Below, piece after piece: positions 37,977-47,240 of a stretch of 64,000 nt of DNA. Position 1 is the first letter of the stretch. The number at the start of each line of letters is the position of its first letter. The stretch covers positions 18,458-82,457 of the forward strand of contig JAJVIH010000051.1 in NCBI GenBank assembly GCA_022072125.1. Direction: 5' to 3'. This DNA is from Myxococcota bacterium (GTDB taxonomy: Bacteria; Myxococcota; JAJVIH01). A model generated the notes under the pieces. It was not told where the DNA came from, made no database searches, and saw only the letters and a program-made list of their open reading frames with translations. The translations under genes and the position numbers were made by a program.

Positions 37977-39029
37977 TCAGGGAGCAGAACACAAACCGTT
38001 GCGGCAGACCTGTCCCGCGGCGCATTCGCCATCGGAGCCGCATTTGGCTCCGCCATCGGCCGAACCGGCCATACATTTTCCGGACTGGCAGGTTTCGCCG
38101 GGCTTGCAGTCAGAGGAGGCCTTGCAGGCGGCTGTTCCGGCGTCATTCGTTCCGCCGTCAGCGGCCGGTTTCATGCATGCGCCATTGATGCACGCCATTC
38201 CCGCGGAGCAATCCGCATCGGCCTTGCACGCCTGACCGGCGTCCGTGGCGGCGGGTTTGCATGCGCCATTGACGCACATCAGGCCGGCGCCGCAGTCCAC
38301 GTTGGCGGAGCAGGCTGTTCCGCCGTCGGAAGCCGCCGCGAGGCATTTTCCAGACTGGCAGGACTCGCCTGGTTTGCAATCGGAATCGGCCTTGCAGGCG
38401 CGAGAGGCGTCGGCCGCGCCCGCGTCCTCTTGGGCCTCCACACATGTCCCGTCCTTGCAGACTTCGCCGGGACCGCAGTCCAGCGTGGAGGTGCAGCGAT
38501 CGGCGGGCGCCTCGATGCACACGCCGGAGACGCAATCCGCTCCCAGCGGGCAATCGGATTTCTGGATGCAGGTGGAGGCGCACTGTCCCTCCACGCAGGC
38601 TTCTCCTTTTCCACAATCGGCGTCCGTGGCGCAATCGGCCGCCGGGGCCACGCAGTTGCCGGCCTCGCAGATTTCCTCGCCGGGGCAGTCATCGTCGCTG
38701 GCGCAGACCTTGCCCGCTGAACTGCACTGTCCGGCGATGCAGGATTGCCCTGGTTTGCAATCCGCGGTGCTCTTGCATCCGCCGCCCGCCGGTCCCGCAT
38801 CGGGTTTGGATGGGACGCATGCGCCATTGACGCACTCTTCGCTGGTGCGGCAATCCAGCGCCTTCGTGCATTTTCCAGCGGCCGGATCTCCAGCCGCATC
38901 CTTCGCCGCCGGAGAGCCGCCATCGGTTTTGACGGACGCATCCAGTCCGCCCAGCGTGGTGGAATCACAGGCTTGCGCGGTCCATACGGCAATGGCGGCG
39001 AGCATCATCGCACAACAGCGTCGAATCAT
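37977..39029 (-). CDS. lipoprotein made of eleven Cys-rich EB-like repeats, 350 aa
   Basis: Lipobox AQAC (Cys21) and an Asp/Gly/Ala linker are followed by eleven ~20-22-residue units with the pattern C.s..DC..g..C..G.C (each four Cys), separated by Ala/Pro/Gly/Asp spacers that lengthen toward the C-terminus. This looks like a disulfide-stapled stalk or binding array on the cell surface. Asp at +2 after Cys would mean inner-membrane retention by the E. coli rule, which need not hold here. SD AAAGGGGAA. Own terminator. Confidence 0.85.
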   Translation of the reverse strand: MIRRCCAMMLAAIAVWTAQACDSTTLGGLDASVKTDGGSPAAKDAAGDPAAGKCTKALDCRTSEECVNGACVPSKPDAGPAGGGCKSTADCKPGQSCIAGQCSSAGKVCASDDDCPGEEICEAGNCVAPAADCATDADCGKGEACVEGQCASTCIQKSDCPLGADCVSGVCIEAPADRCTSTLDCGPGEVCKDGTCVEAQEDAGAADASRACKADSDCKPGESCQSGKCLAAASDGGTACSANVDCGAGLMCVNGACKPAATDAGQACKADADCSAGMACINGACMKPAADGGTNDAGTAACKASSDCKPGETCQSGKCMAGSADGGAKCGSDGECAAGQVCRNGLCSAP

Positions 39030-39109
39030 GGCGTTCCCCTTTCAGACATCCGTTCGAGCGGCGCATGTTATTCACGGGTCGGCGGCTGGCGCAAGCCATG
39101 CACGGGAGG

Positions 39110-40471
39110 TTACGCCGGTTCGCCGAGGAACCGGTATTCCAGTTCGCAGCACTGCCGGAACGTGGGGCGGAAATCGTCCGCCGCGCCCAGCAGGCGCAGA
39201 TTCTGCATCAGCCCGCCGGCGGCCCGGTAGAAGAAGGTGGCGTCCGCTGGCGGGCGGAAGTGGATGAACTCGAATTTCCGCTTGCGGATATACTGCCTGA
39301 CCTCGGGGATCATGGTGCAGCGGGAGTAATCGTAGGGGCCGGAAACCTGACGGCGGAAAATGATCCGGATGTCCTCGCAGATCTCATCGGCGGTCTGGCG
39401 GTTCTCCTCGCCGATTATCCGGAAACCGCCCTTGATCAACTCGGGAAGCGTGCGCAGCCGCGGTGATTCGCTGATGTCATCGAGGATCATGCGGCGATAG
39501 GCTTCGATGAACTCGCGGCGGAACATCCGGACATTGCCGAAATCAATGATCGTGATTCCGCCGTCCGGACGGATCAGATAGTTGCCCGGATGGGGATCGG
39601 CGTGAATCAACCCCGCGCTCATGAACGGCCCGTAGGTGGCGCGGATCAACTGATGGCTCACCCGTACCCGCTCTTCCATGGAGGGATTGGATTCAACGAA
39701 CTGCCTCAGGGTTTGGCCCTCGATAAATTCCGTAGTGAGCACGCGCTGGCAGGACAGTTCCCGGAACACCCTTGGCGCATGCAGATCGGGAAACAGGGCG
39801 AACGCCTTGCCCATCAGGTCCGCGCTGCGCGCCTCGCGAAGGTAATCCAGTTCGTGGTGCAGTTCGCGGTTGACTTCATTGAAGTACTCCACGCCGTCCG
39901 CCTGGCGGGCGATGGCGCTGATCGACTTGACCATCATGCCGATGTTTTTCAGGTCGTTCGACAGGGCCTCGTCCACGCCGGGATACTGGATTTTCACCGC
40001 CACGGGGGTTCCATCATGGGTGTGGGCGCGATGCACCTGCCCGAGCGACGCGGCCGCCCATGGCTTCATGTCAAATCCGGCGAAGAGTTTGTCCGGCGGC
40101 TGGCCAAGCTGGTTTTCCAGTTGGCCGATGATCATGCCGGGCTCCATCACCGGGGCCTGGTTGTACAGGCGGCCCATCACCGCGCGGATTTCCGGCGGCA
40201 TGTGGTCTACCTCCATGGAAAGCTGCTGGCCCAGCTTCATGGCCACGCCCTTCATCTCGCCCAGGGTGGAGACGATTTTTTCCGCCTGCTCGATGGAGAT
40301 GATGGAGTCTCCATGGGCGGCGGTTTCCTTCCCGCGCGAGATGACCTTGGCCGCCGCCTGGGTGGCGAGCGAGGCTCCCAGCCCGGCGACGCGGGTCAAC
40401 CGCTGCAGGCGGCCCGCCGGAATTTTGAGCTGGGACTCCTGATCATCCGGTTCTTCATCAAACACGCCCAT
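39110..40471 (-). CDS. ABC1/AarF/UbiB-family atypical kinase-like protein, 453 aa
   Basis: UbiB-family marks: KxGQ motif in MKLGQQLS, Ala-rich nucleotide loop AAASLGQVHRA, lysine in VAVKIQYPG, HADPHPGNYL and IDFG. These ATPases support ubiquinone or other lipid metabolism. Unlike classical UbiB, no C-terminal membrane helices are seen, so it belongs to the soluble AarF group. It stands alone, 80 bases downstream of the start of the Cys-rich gene. Confidence 0.92.
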   Translation of the reverse strand: MGVFDEEPDDQESQLKIPAGRLQRLTRVAGLGASLATQAAAKVISRGKETAAHGDSIISIEQAEKIVSTLGEMKGVAMKLGQQLSMEVDHMPPEIRAVMGRLYNQAPVMEPGMIIGQLENQLGQPPDKLFAGFDMKPWAAASLGQVHRAHTHDGTPVAVKIQYPGVDEALSNDLKNIGMMVKSISAIARQADGVEYFNEVNRELHHELDYLREARSADLMGKAFALFPDLHAPRVFRELSCQRVLTTEFIEGQTLRQFVESNPSMEERVRVSHQLIRATYGPFMSAGLIHADPHPGNYLIRPDGGITIIDFGNVRMFRREFIEAYRRMILDDISESPRLRTLPELIKGGFRIIGEENRQTADEICEDIRIIFRRQVSGPYDYSRCTMIPEVRQYIRKRKFEFIHFRPPADATFFYRAAGGLMQNLRLLGAADDFRPTFRQCCELEYRFLGEPA

Positions 40472-40630
40472 GATGCTTTTCCTTCCGCATGCTCTGGAAG
40501 CGCTGGGAAGCTAGGATCAATCGCCAGCGGACACAAGCTGGAGCCGCCAGGGCGCCGGATGTGCGGGGATGCGTTCCTCGCCATGCAACGGTTCATGCGG
40601 GAAGTTCCTCCCCGCGGGCGTTTCCGGATT

Positions 40631-41380
40631 TTATTCTGGGCCGCCCGCGGCCAGCCCATGGATTTCGCCGGCGATGGGAGAGAGCCGGGCCAGGCATTCA
40701 GCCGGCTGGTTCCACGGCAACTCTGCGAGAATTGGCGCGCCAGTGGTCTGTTCGATGATCCAGCCGTTGGATTTCAGCACGTAGGGGTGGTCCCCGCCGG
40801 TTGGCGGTTCGTTCTGGTTGAGAATAACCCCGGCCGCCGTGACTCCGCGCGAACGGCAGGCCTCGACGCCGAGCCGGGCGTCATTGATGGTTCCCAGCCG
40901 GGCGCGCGCCACCAGCAGCACCGGCAGGTTCAGCCGGCGCGCGATATCCACCATGTCGAACCCCGCGGAGATTGGAACCAGCAGCCCGCCCGCGCCTTCC
41001 ACGATGGTGAATGGATGACGCTGCATCACCCGCCGGATGGATGACAGCACATTTTCCGGGTTGATCGCCGTTCCTTCGTATCTGGCGGAGACCCATGGCG
41101 CCGCAGGCAGCGCGAAGCGCAGGGGGCACGCCTCGTCAAGCGTTTGCCGCTCCCCCGCCGCGAGACGCAGCGCATCGCCATCGGCGGGGAACAGTTCGCC
41201 ATCGCGCAGGGCGCAGCCTGTTTCGATGGGTTTGATGACGCCGATCGGGACGCCGCGCTCCCGCAGCGCTTTCGCCAGCAGCGTGGAGACATGGGTTTTG
41301 CCTACGCCCGTGCCAGTGGCGGACACCATCAGGCCGCGGCAGCCGGCGGGAAGCTGGATTCTGGAGCGGGATGCGGTCAT
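40631..41380 (-). CDS. bioD: dethiobiotin synthetase, 249 aa
   Basis: P-loop ATGTGVGKTHVS, IKPIETG, EGAGGLLVPIS and the LNQNEP nucleotide-base region are those of BioD, which closes the ureido ring of biotin from DAPA, CO2 and ATP. Full length. It overlaps the upstream HD gene by ATGA. No other bio genes adjoin. Confidence 0.94.
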   Translation of the reverse strand: MTASRSRIQLPAGCRGLMVSATGTGVGKTHVSTLLAKALRERGVPIGVIKPIETGCALRDGELFPADGDALRLAAGERQTLDEACPLRFALPAAPWVSARYEGTAINPENVLSSIRRVMQRHPFTIVEGAGGLLVPISAGFDMVDIARRLNLPVLLVARARLGTINDARLGVEACRSRGVTAAGVILNQNEPPTGGDHPYVLKSNGWIIEQTTGAPILAELPWNQPAECLARLSPIAGEIHGLAAGGPE

Positions 41381-41994
41381 GTGTTCGTCCCATCGGGCGC
41401 CGCACCCCGGTTGGTGGTTTCGCGCGCGGCGAGCAGACCCGTCACGGATTGCAGCGACCCCACGGATGAGGCGAGCCAGAACGGAAAGCGCCAGTCAATG
41501 CCCGCGCGCGGCCAGGCGCGGGCGATGTCCGTCCGCTGGTCTCGCGGCAGGCGCCAGCTTCGCGCCCGGGTGATGTCCATCCACGCGGCCACATGCAACA
41601 GCCCCGCTTCGGCTCCCGCGGACCATGTGGGCCAGGGCCGCATATGCAACTCGATGGCCCGGGCGGCCGGGGGCGCCAGGACTTCGCATCCGCCGCGGAT
41701 GAGAATTTCCCGCGCTGCGTCCGCGCCCGCCCAGGTGAAGGGACCCCGGCGTCCGCTCCGGGCCGGACACAGCCCCAGATCATGCAGCAGCGCGGCCACC
41801 GCCAGGCATTCCGCATCGTGGCGGATGCGGTGTTGATCCGCCCACGCGCGCGCCAGCAGCCAGGTGCGTGCGGTGTGATTGATCAGCGCCGCGTGCGCTC
41901 CGCAATCGAGCAGCAATTCCGCCGCCATGCGAGTGCTGGCCGTGTCCGGCAGCCCGCTGGAACGAAGTCCGGCAAGGTGATTCAGGTTCGTCAA
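41377..41994 (-). CDS. HD-domain phosphohydrolase-like protein, 205 aa
   Basis: The HD motif is in AALLHDLGLC, preceded by the upstream His (LINHTARTWLLA) and followed by IELHMRPWP and a late Asp (AAWMDI). The order and length resemble cyanamide hydratase/Ddi2-like HD proteins, but the substrate is unknown. Middle gene of a pfpI-HD-bioD operon with a four-base gap upstream and four-base overlap downstream. Confidence 0.82.
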   Translation of the reverse strand: MTNLNHLAGLRSSGLPDTASTRMAAELLLDCGAHAALINHTARTWLLARAWADQHRIRHDAECLAVAALLHDLGLCPARSGRRGPFTWAGADAAREILIRGGCEVLAPPAARAIELHMRPWPTWSAGAEAGLLHVAAWMDITRARSWRLPRDQRTDIARAWPRAGIDWRFPFWLASSVGSLQSVTGLLAARETTNRGAAPDGTNT

Positions 41995-41998
41995 TTGC

Positions 41999-42532
41999 TT
42001 ACCGGCCGGCGTTTTTCGCCAGGGCCTCGATCAGGGTGCGTGTGAAGACAGGCAGGTCATCGGGCGTACGCGCGCTGATCAGGTTGCCGTCCGTCACGCA
42101 GGGTTCGTCGCTCCAGATGCAGCCGGCGTTTTCCATGTCATCGCGGATGGCGCTGAACGAGGTCGCCTTGCGGCCCTTGAGTACGCCGGCGGAAATCAGC
42201 ACCCATCCGGCGTGGCAGATGAAGGCCACCGGTTTGTTTCCAGCGTGGATGGCGCGCACGAAATCCAGCACCGCCCGCGAACGGCGCAGGAAATCCGGCG
42301 CCCATCCGCCAGGGACGAGCACGCCATGGTAGTCTGGCGCTTTTACCGCGGCCACGTCGTGGGTGACATTGACGGGATACCCATATTTGCCCTTGTACTG
42401 GGGTACGCCCGCGGCGCCAAGCACGTGGACCTCCGCGCCTTCTTCTTTCAGGCGGTAATAGGGATACATGACTTCCATGTCCTGAAAGTCCTTCTCGGCC
42501 AGGATGGCGAAACGGACGGATGTGAGTTTCAT
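41999..42532 (-). CDS. DJ-1/PfpI-family protein, 177 aa
   Basis: Short PfpI-type member: FAILAEKDFQDMEVMYP with the conserved acidic residue, VPGGWAPD, and nucleophile Cys in FICHAGWVLISAG. PfpI/YhbO proteins act on protein glycation or as stress amidotransferases. ATG 42532 is the start; the frame upstream to 43261 is antisense to another gene. Second DJ-1 superfamily gene in the window. Confidence 0.92.
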   Translation of the reverse strand: MKLTSVRFAILAEKDFQDMEVMYPYYRLKEEGAEVHVLGAAGVPQYKGKYGYPVNVTHDVAAVKAPDYHGVLVPGGWAPDFLRRSRAVLDFVRAIHAGNKPVAFICHAGWVLISAGVLKGRKATSFSAIRDDMENAGCIWSDEPCVTDGNLISARTPDDLPVFTRTLIEALAKNAGR

Positions 42533-42593
42533 GGCTGTGCTCCGGTTGTGTGGTGTCTCGCAAAAAAATTCCGGTATGATAATAATCTCTCCC

Positions 42594-43817
42594 ATGCATA
42601 CGCCCAACCTTTCGCGCCGCGTGCTGTTCCTTTTCCTGACCTTGCAGGCGATGGGGCTGGCGGCCTGCGGTTCCAGCGGCTCCAGCGATGGGGGATTCTC
42701 CACGCCGGACAACGCCGCGACTCCCATTCCGGATACGGGAGCCGGCGATTTGGCGGCGGCTGATCGCGGAGGAGGCGGGGATCGTCTCCAACCGCCAGAT
42801 GCGGATATCGCCGATGCCGGCGATGTTCCGGCGGCGGACAGCGGCGGCGGAGAGGGGGACTCCGGCGGGGTTGATGCGCGGGACAGCGGCGATGAGGAGC
42901 AGCGGCCCGATGATATTGGGCCGCCCATGTGCGAATGTCCGCATCCGCCGCCGCCCCGCTGCGAGGACGGCAAAACGCTGGTGTCCATCAGCGTGCGCGG
43001 TTGCAAGGGCAATCTCTGCGATATGGTGACGGAGCGTATGGTCTGCGCCTTCCGCTGCGAGCGGGATTCCTGCTTGGATCCGCCGCCCGACGGAGGAACC
43101 GCCGATGGCGATGGAGCAGGCGACGCCGCGGTCCCCGACTCCGGAGCGCAGGACGCGGGACTAGCGGACAGCGGTCCGGTTTGTCCGCGCGACAAGGCGT
43201 GTGGTCCCCGCCAGTGCGGGCCCGATCCGGTTTGCGGGCTCGGTTGCGGCGCCTGCGACAAGCCGCCGGCGCGCGAATGTCTGGACGCCTCCCGTGTCAG
43301 GGATCATCAGCCCATCGGCGTATGCGGCGCCAGCGGACAATGTGAATACGAACCCCGGGTGATCATCTGCTCCAAAGACTGCCAGAATGGCGTTTGCCTG
43401 GAGACCCTGTGCGGGAACGGTCGCAAGGACGGCGCCGAAAGCTGCGATGGCGACGCCATCGAGTGCTCCAAACTCAACAACGCATTTGTTTCCGGCAGCG
43501 CCAAATGCAAGCCTGGTTGCGATGGTTACGATGACAGCGCCTGTGTTCGCGCGGTTACCTATACCAGCGATATTCAGCCCATCATGACCAACCGGTGCAT
43601 CGGCTGCCACGGCGCGCGGACGGCAGGCGGCGCGCCCGGCAATTTCCGTCTGGACCGCTACAATAGCGATGGTTTCCGCAACGGCGTATTCGAGATGCGG
43701 GCGCGCGTGAAGGTGAGGGCGGTGGATCAGGGGACCATGCCGCCGGGCGGCGGCGGTTTCACCGCGAAAGAGAAGGAAACCTTCATCCAGTGGATGAACG
43801 CCGGCGCGCCAGAATGA
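42594..43817 (+). CDS. lipoprotein with C-terminal c-type heme-binding motif, 407 aa
   Basis: Lipobox LAAC (Cys25) is followed by a very long Asp/Gly/Ala linker (about 26-105). Cys-rich segments occupy about 105-310 (CECPHPPPPRCEDG, RDKACGPRQCGPDPVCGLGCGAC, CGNGRKDGAESCDGD). The last ~90 residues are a small cytochrome-c-like domain: YTSDIQPIMTNRCIGCH (Cys335, Cys338, His339) with a possible axial Met in TMPPGGGG. It is probably an outer-membrane-attached haem protein. There is no SD, and an A/T-rich TATGAT-like box lies about 14 bases before the ATG. Confidence 0.85.
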   Translation: MHTPNLSRRVLFLFLTLQAMGLAACGSSGSSDGGFSTPDNAATPIPDTGAGDLAAADRGGGGDRLQPPDADIADAGDVPAADSGGGEGDSGGVDARDSGDEEQRPDDIGPPMCECPHPPPPRCEDGKTLVSISVRGCKGNLCDMVTERMVCAFRCERDSCLDPPPDGGTADGDGAGDAAVPDSGAQDAGLADSGPVCPRDKACGPRQCGPDPVCGLGCGACDKPPARECLDASRVRDHQPIGVCGASGQCEYEPRVIICSKDCQNGVCLETLCGNGRKDGAESCDGDAIECSKLNNAFVSGSAKCKPGCDGYDDSACVRAVTYTSDIQPIMTNRCIGCHGARTAGGAPGNFRLDRYNSDGFRNGVFEMRARVKVRAVDQGTMPPGGGGFTAKEKETFIQWMNAGAPE

Positions 43818-43883
43818 AACCATCCGGCGTGCGGGCGGACCGGAGCGGCCTTTCTTCATGCGGATGCAAAGACATGTGCGGAG

Positions 43884-44810
43884 TTATTTCATCGCCTGGA
43901 AATTGGGGTTGATTTTCACCGGCCCGTAGCCCAGCGACTCGCCCTTGTACTGGAATGCGCCGCCAAAATTCACCTCGGCGCAGCCAATCTGCAGGGTGGG
44001 AAATTCCTTGAGCCGGCGGAGGATTTCCCCGGCGCCCTTGCCCACGTACGTGGTGTCGCTGGATAGCGAATCATCCATCAGCCGCAGAAATTTCCGGCAT
44101 GTGCTGCTCATGGGCTGCGGCTTGCGGCGCAACTCGCCTGCATCCTCCAGGCGGATGATTTTGCAGGCATCGGGGTCCTGCACGGTCAGCCAGGCCATGC
44201 GCCGGTTGGCGTCGAAGCCGTTCTGGCAGTCGCCGGTTTTCATGTAGGCCTTCGCGGCCAGGTAGATCTCTCCGGGCAGCGCTTCAAAGAACAGGAAACA
44301 GGCGGCCTCCTGCATTTTGTCCACTTTTTCGGTCACCAGGGCATGCGCCAGCACACTGGAAGGAACCGGCTGGCTTTCGTCGCAGGTCCAGTCTGGAATC
44401 ACAATGCCGGGGCGGGTTTCCGGACAGGGCAGGTCCTTGCCGTCACAATCGTCGTCGAGTTGATCGCTGCATACCTCGGCGCGGCCCGGATACACGGATG
44501 AATCATCGGGCTTGCAATCTCCCTGCGCGGCGGCCTGGCCCGCGGGCGGGGCGTCCCCCGGCTTGAGGCACGCGGAGGCTCCCGATGGATCGGTCCCCAC
44601 GCCGTCGCTGTCGGTATCCTTGAACAGTTTCACTTCCATGCAGGCCGCCGCGGCGTCTCCAGAACTGGCGGCGCCATCTGGCGGAGCGGCGCCGGTGTCA
44701 GCCGCCTCGCCGTCATTGGCGGAAAGGCCGGCGTCTCCACTGGCGGTTGATCCGGAGGAGCATGCGGACAGGGCGGCCGCGAACAGGAGGAGCAGAATAT
44801 GGATGCGCAT
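43884..44810 (-). CDS. lipoprotein with MopE-like motif, 308 aa
   Basis: Lipobox LSAC (Cys17), Asp/Ala/Gly linker (18-55), then an Asp-rich MopE-like stretch (FKDTDSDGVG, CSDQLDDDCDGKDLPC). The remaining ~190 residues form an unrecognised globular domain with paired Cys (CDESQP, EAACFLFFEAL, GDCQNGFDANRRM, STCRKFL, IGCAEVNFGG). ATG 44810 has an AGGAG SD; the frame extends slightly upstream to a TTG. Single gene. Confidence 0.8.
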   Translation of the reverse strand: MRIHILLLLFAAALSACSSGSTASGDAGLSANDGEAADTGAAPPDGAASSGDAAAACMEVKLFKDTDSDGVGTDPSGASACLKPGDAPPAGQAAAQGDCKPDDSSVYPGRAEVCSDQLDDDCDGKDLPCPETRPGIVIPDWTCDESQPVPSSVLAHALVTEKVDKMQEAACFLFFEALPGEIYLAAKAYMKTGDCQNGFDANRRMAWLTVQDPDACKIIRLEDAGELRRKPQPMSSTCRKFLRLMDDSLSSDTTYVGKGAGEILRRLKEFPTLQIGCAEVNFGGAFQYKGESLGYGPVKINPNFQAMK

Positions 44811-45213
44811 GGGCGATCTCCTAGCCAATTCCTGTCCGGGTTAAGGGCTTTTGGACGGGAAAGTCAACCGGAGCGCGCTGGAGGGGTCATCCAGCCATGT
44901 TCCAGATGTGGGGGCAGGATCGGGGGAGGCAGTCAAGAAGCGCTTCCCGTCCGGCGGCCCTGCGAAGGTGTTCACCAGAGCAGAATGGCCAAATATTCCT
45001 GAATTGACTCAGCGGAATCATATGACCAAAAGAAGCATCCGGCCGTTTTGGGCGGTCCATCTCCTGGAGCCATTGGGCGAAAATCTGGAGTAATCATAGA
45101 TGATCACCCCGCTCACGGATTTTATTGGGGAAGGGAGTGTGCTGACCAGATGCTAGTCTCCATGTCCGGCGGACCAGGTTCGTCCAATCGCCTTTTTCGC
45201 GCCGCGATGCGGA
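44811..45213. other. intergenic region, no gene recognised
   Basis: The divergent spacer between two genes. Short frames of 65-80 codons on the plus strand lack SD sequences and the local codon bias. The left end carries the SD of the minus-strand lipoprotein; no terminator-like hairpin or repeat was found. Confidence 0.5.
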
Positions 45214-45242
45214 TTGACACTCCGGCAAGCCGCCGTTACCTT
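45214..45242 (+). promoter_or_regulatory. sigma70-type promoter placing transcription start at the desaturase ATG
   Basis: TTGACA, 17-base spacer, TACCTT. The expected start at 45249-45251 coincides with the ATG at 45251, and no SD can exist between them. Confidence 0.5.
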
Positions 45243-45250
45243 GCCGCGCG

Positions 45251-46318
45251 ATGAAAACCCTGCCAGCCATCACGGACCCTGTTCAGCCGCCTGTTTATGG
45301 CGATCACTGGTTCAACCGGAAACTCAAGGCGATGCTGGTCGAAGAGCGCGATCTGCTCTTTGTCCATCTGGCGCTGCTGATGGCGGCGGTGACCATTCCC
45401 TTCGCGGCGCTGCTGTACTGGCCGGGAATGTTTTCCTGGCGGCTCGCGGTGATCTATTGGGCCATCAACTTCCTGGTTTTCCAGGACAAATACATCCTGA
45501 TGCTGCACTGCACGAGCCACCGGGCGTTGTTCCGGCATCCGTGGCGCTGGCTCGACAAGGGCATGCACTGGGTGCTGGGTCCCTTTTACGGCGAACCGCC
45601 CGAGGTATATTTTTGCCATCACCTGGGCATGCACCATGCGGAAAACAACCTGCCCGGGGATCTCAGCAGCACCATGCGATTCCAGCGCGACAGCGCCGTG
45701 GATTTTCTCCGTTACTTCTTCCGTTTCCTGTTCTTCATCACCATCGAACTGTCGCGTTATTTCCGGGCGCGCGGCCGCGCCAAGCTGTTTCGCAACACGC
45801 TGGTGGGGGAATTGGGTTTCATGCTGGCGTGCGTGCTTCTGTGTTTCGTCAACCTGGAGGCCACGCTGGCGGTCTTCATCATTCCGGTGATCGTGGTCCG
45901 CTTTCTGATGATGTCGGGCAACTGGGCGCAACATGCCTTCGTGGACGCCCGCGATCCCGGCAATAGCTACAAGAACAGCATCACCTGCATCAATACCCGC
46001 TACAACCGGCGCTGCTTCAACGACGGCTACCACATCGGCCATCACCTCAAGCAGACCCGCCACTGGACCGAGTTGCCCATCGAGTTCCAGAACGACATCG
46101 GCAAGTACCGGGACAACAACGCCGTCATCTTCGACGGCATTGATTTCTTCGTGGTGTGGGGAGCGTTGATGATCCGCAACTACGATTTTCTAGCGGATCA
46201 TTTCGTGGATTTGACCGGCCAGCGCACCCGCGATGAGATCATCGCGTTACTGAAGGAGCGGACCCGCCGCATTCCCGAAGACAACAGCGAACTGGCTGCT
46301 GTACCCGCCCCGGCTTGA
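45251..46318 (+). CDS. membrane fatty-acid desaturase-like protein, 355 aa
   Basis: Histidine boxes of the membrane di-iron desaturases are present: HCTSH (about 79), HHLGMHH (about 123), NWAQH and HIGHH near 255. Four or five hydrophobic helices surround them (LLFVHLALLMAAVTIPFAALLYW, LAVIYWAINFLVF, FLFFITIEL, LGFMLACVLLCF). It should introduce a double bond or hydroxyl group into an acyl chain at the inner membrane. The likely promoter sits so close that the mRNA appears leaderless. Confidence 0.9.
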   Translation: MKTLPAITDPVQPPVYGDHWFNRKLKAMLVEERDLLFVHLALLMAAVTIPFAALLYWPGMFSWRLAVIYWAINFLVFQDKYILMLHCTSHRALFRHPWRWLDKGMHWVLGPFYGEPPEVYFCHHLGMHHAENNLPGDLSSTMRFQRDSAVDFLRYFFRFLFFITIELSRYFRARGRAKLFRNTLVGELGFMLACVLLCFVNLEATLAVFIIPVIVVRFLMMSGNWAQHAFVDARDPGNSYKNSITCINTRYNRRCFNDGYHIGHHLKQTRHWTELPIEFQNDIGKYRDNNAVIFDGIDFFVVWGALMIRNYDFLADHFVDLTGQRTRDEIIALLKERTRRIPEDNSELAAVPAPA

Positions 46319-46514
46319 CGGCCGCGTCCAGAGTTCGCTCCGCTGGGCAGTCCGGTTCCTTTCATCCCTTCCTGTCTGTGCTCCAGCGGATATTCCCGCA
46401 GCGTTGGCGTGGAGAGGATAAGCCCAGCATGGGCGGATGACATCTCCGCTGGAATCCCGCCGTGGAGGCGGCGGCTCCGTTGCGCCGGAAGGCGGTGCGC
46501 GTTAAAGACAGGCC

Positions 46515-47240
46515 ATGAACGGGATGAAGCTCCTGCCGTGTATCGCATATTCCTTCCTGGCGATGGTCCTGCCCGCCTTGGCGGCGGCGCAAACCGCCAG
46601 CCCTGTGGCGCAATCGCGCCCGTCCATCACCGAGGTAGTGGAGAAAATGCAGAGCGTGTACGACTCCACCAGCGATTTCCGGGCGGAGTTTGTCCAGGAA
46701 TACAAGCCCTCCGGCGCCTTCAAGGGGGCGATGAATGTGGCGGAGCGGGTGGAGCAGAAAGGCGTCATCCAGTTCAAGAAAAAGGGGAAGATGCGGTGGG
46801 AATATTCATCGCCGCACCGCCGCCTGTTCATTTCAGACGGACGCAAGCTCTGGATGTACGATCCCGACGCGCGGACAGTCACCGTGAACGACAATTTCCG
46901 TGCGGAATTGTTGCCCGCCAGCATTTCCTTCCTGTGGGGCGAGGGCAAGCTCAAGGAGGAATTTGAAATTGATTATATCCAGGGAGAATTCATGCTGGGT
47001 GAACCCGGCGACCTGCTGATCAAACTCAAGCCGAAGGAAGGCAAGAAGATCGTGACGGCCATGTTTTTTGTCGTGGATCCGAAGTCCTACCGGGTCAAGG
47101 AAGCGATTGTGTTTGATCCCGCGCGCAACAAGAATCATCTGAAGTTCCGCAACCTCACGCCCAACACCGGACTGGCGGATTCGCTGTTTACCTTCACGCC
47201 GCCGCCCGGAACCGAAACCATCAAGGCGCCGCCGCTTTGA
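46515..47240 (+). CDS. lolA: outer-membrane lipoprotein carrier LolA, 241 aa
   Basis: Signal peptide cleaved near ALAAAQ (about 25), then the LolA half-barrel: FRAEFVQEYKP, KGVIQFKKKGKMRWEYSSP, LFISDGRKLWMYDPDARTV and a C-terminal LTPNTGLADSLFTFTPPPG. It ferries lipoproteins from LolCDE through the periplasm to the outer membrane. This fits the eight predicted lipoproteins of the window. ATG 46515 is preceded by AGG only. It converges with and overlaps the next gene by 20 bases. Confidence 0.9.
   Translation: MNGMKLLPCIAYSFLAMVLPALAAAQTASPVAQSRPSITEVVEKMQSVYDSTSDFRAEFVQEYKPSGAFKGAMNVAERVEQKGVIQFKKKGKMRWEYSSPHRRLFISDGRKLWMYDPDARTVTVNDNFRAELLPASISFLWGEGKLKEEFEIDYIQGEFMLGEPGDLLIKLKPKEGKKIVTAMFFVVDPKSYRVKEAIVFDPARNKNHLKFRNLTPNTGLADSLFTFTPPPGTETIKAPPL

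Noticed and set aside
37977..39029. Regularly spaced repeats suggesting a CRISPR array
   Set aside because: The repeats are degenerate at DNA level and encode Cys-rich protein units in one open frame.
42533..43261. N-terminal extension of the pfpI gene
   Set aside because: The extension is Ser/Pro-rich, antisense to the haem lipoprotein gene, and ATG 42532 starts exactly at the DJ-1 fold.
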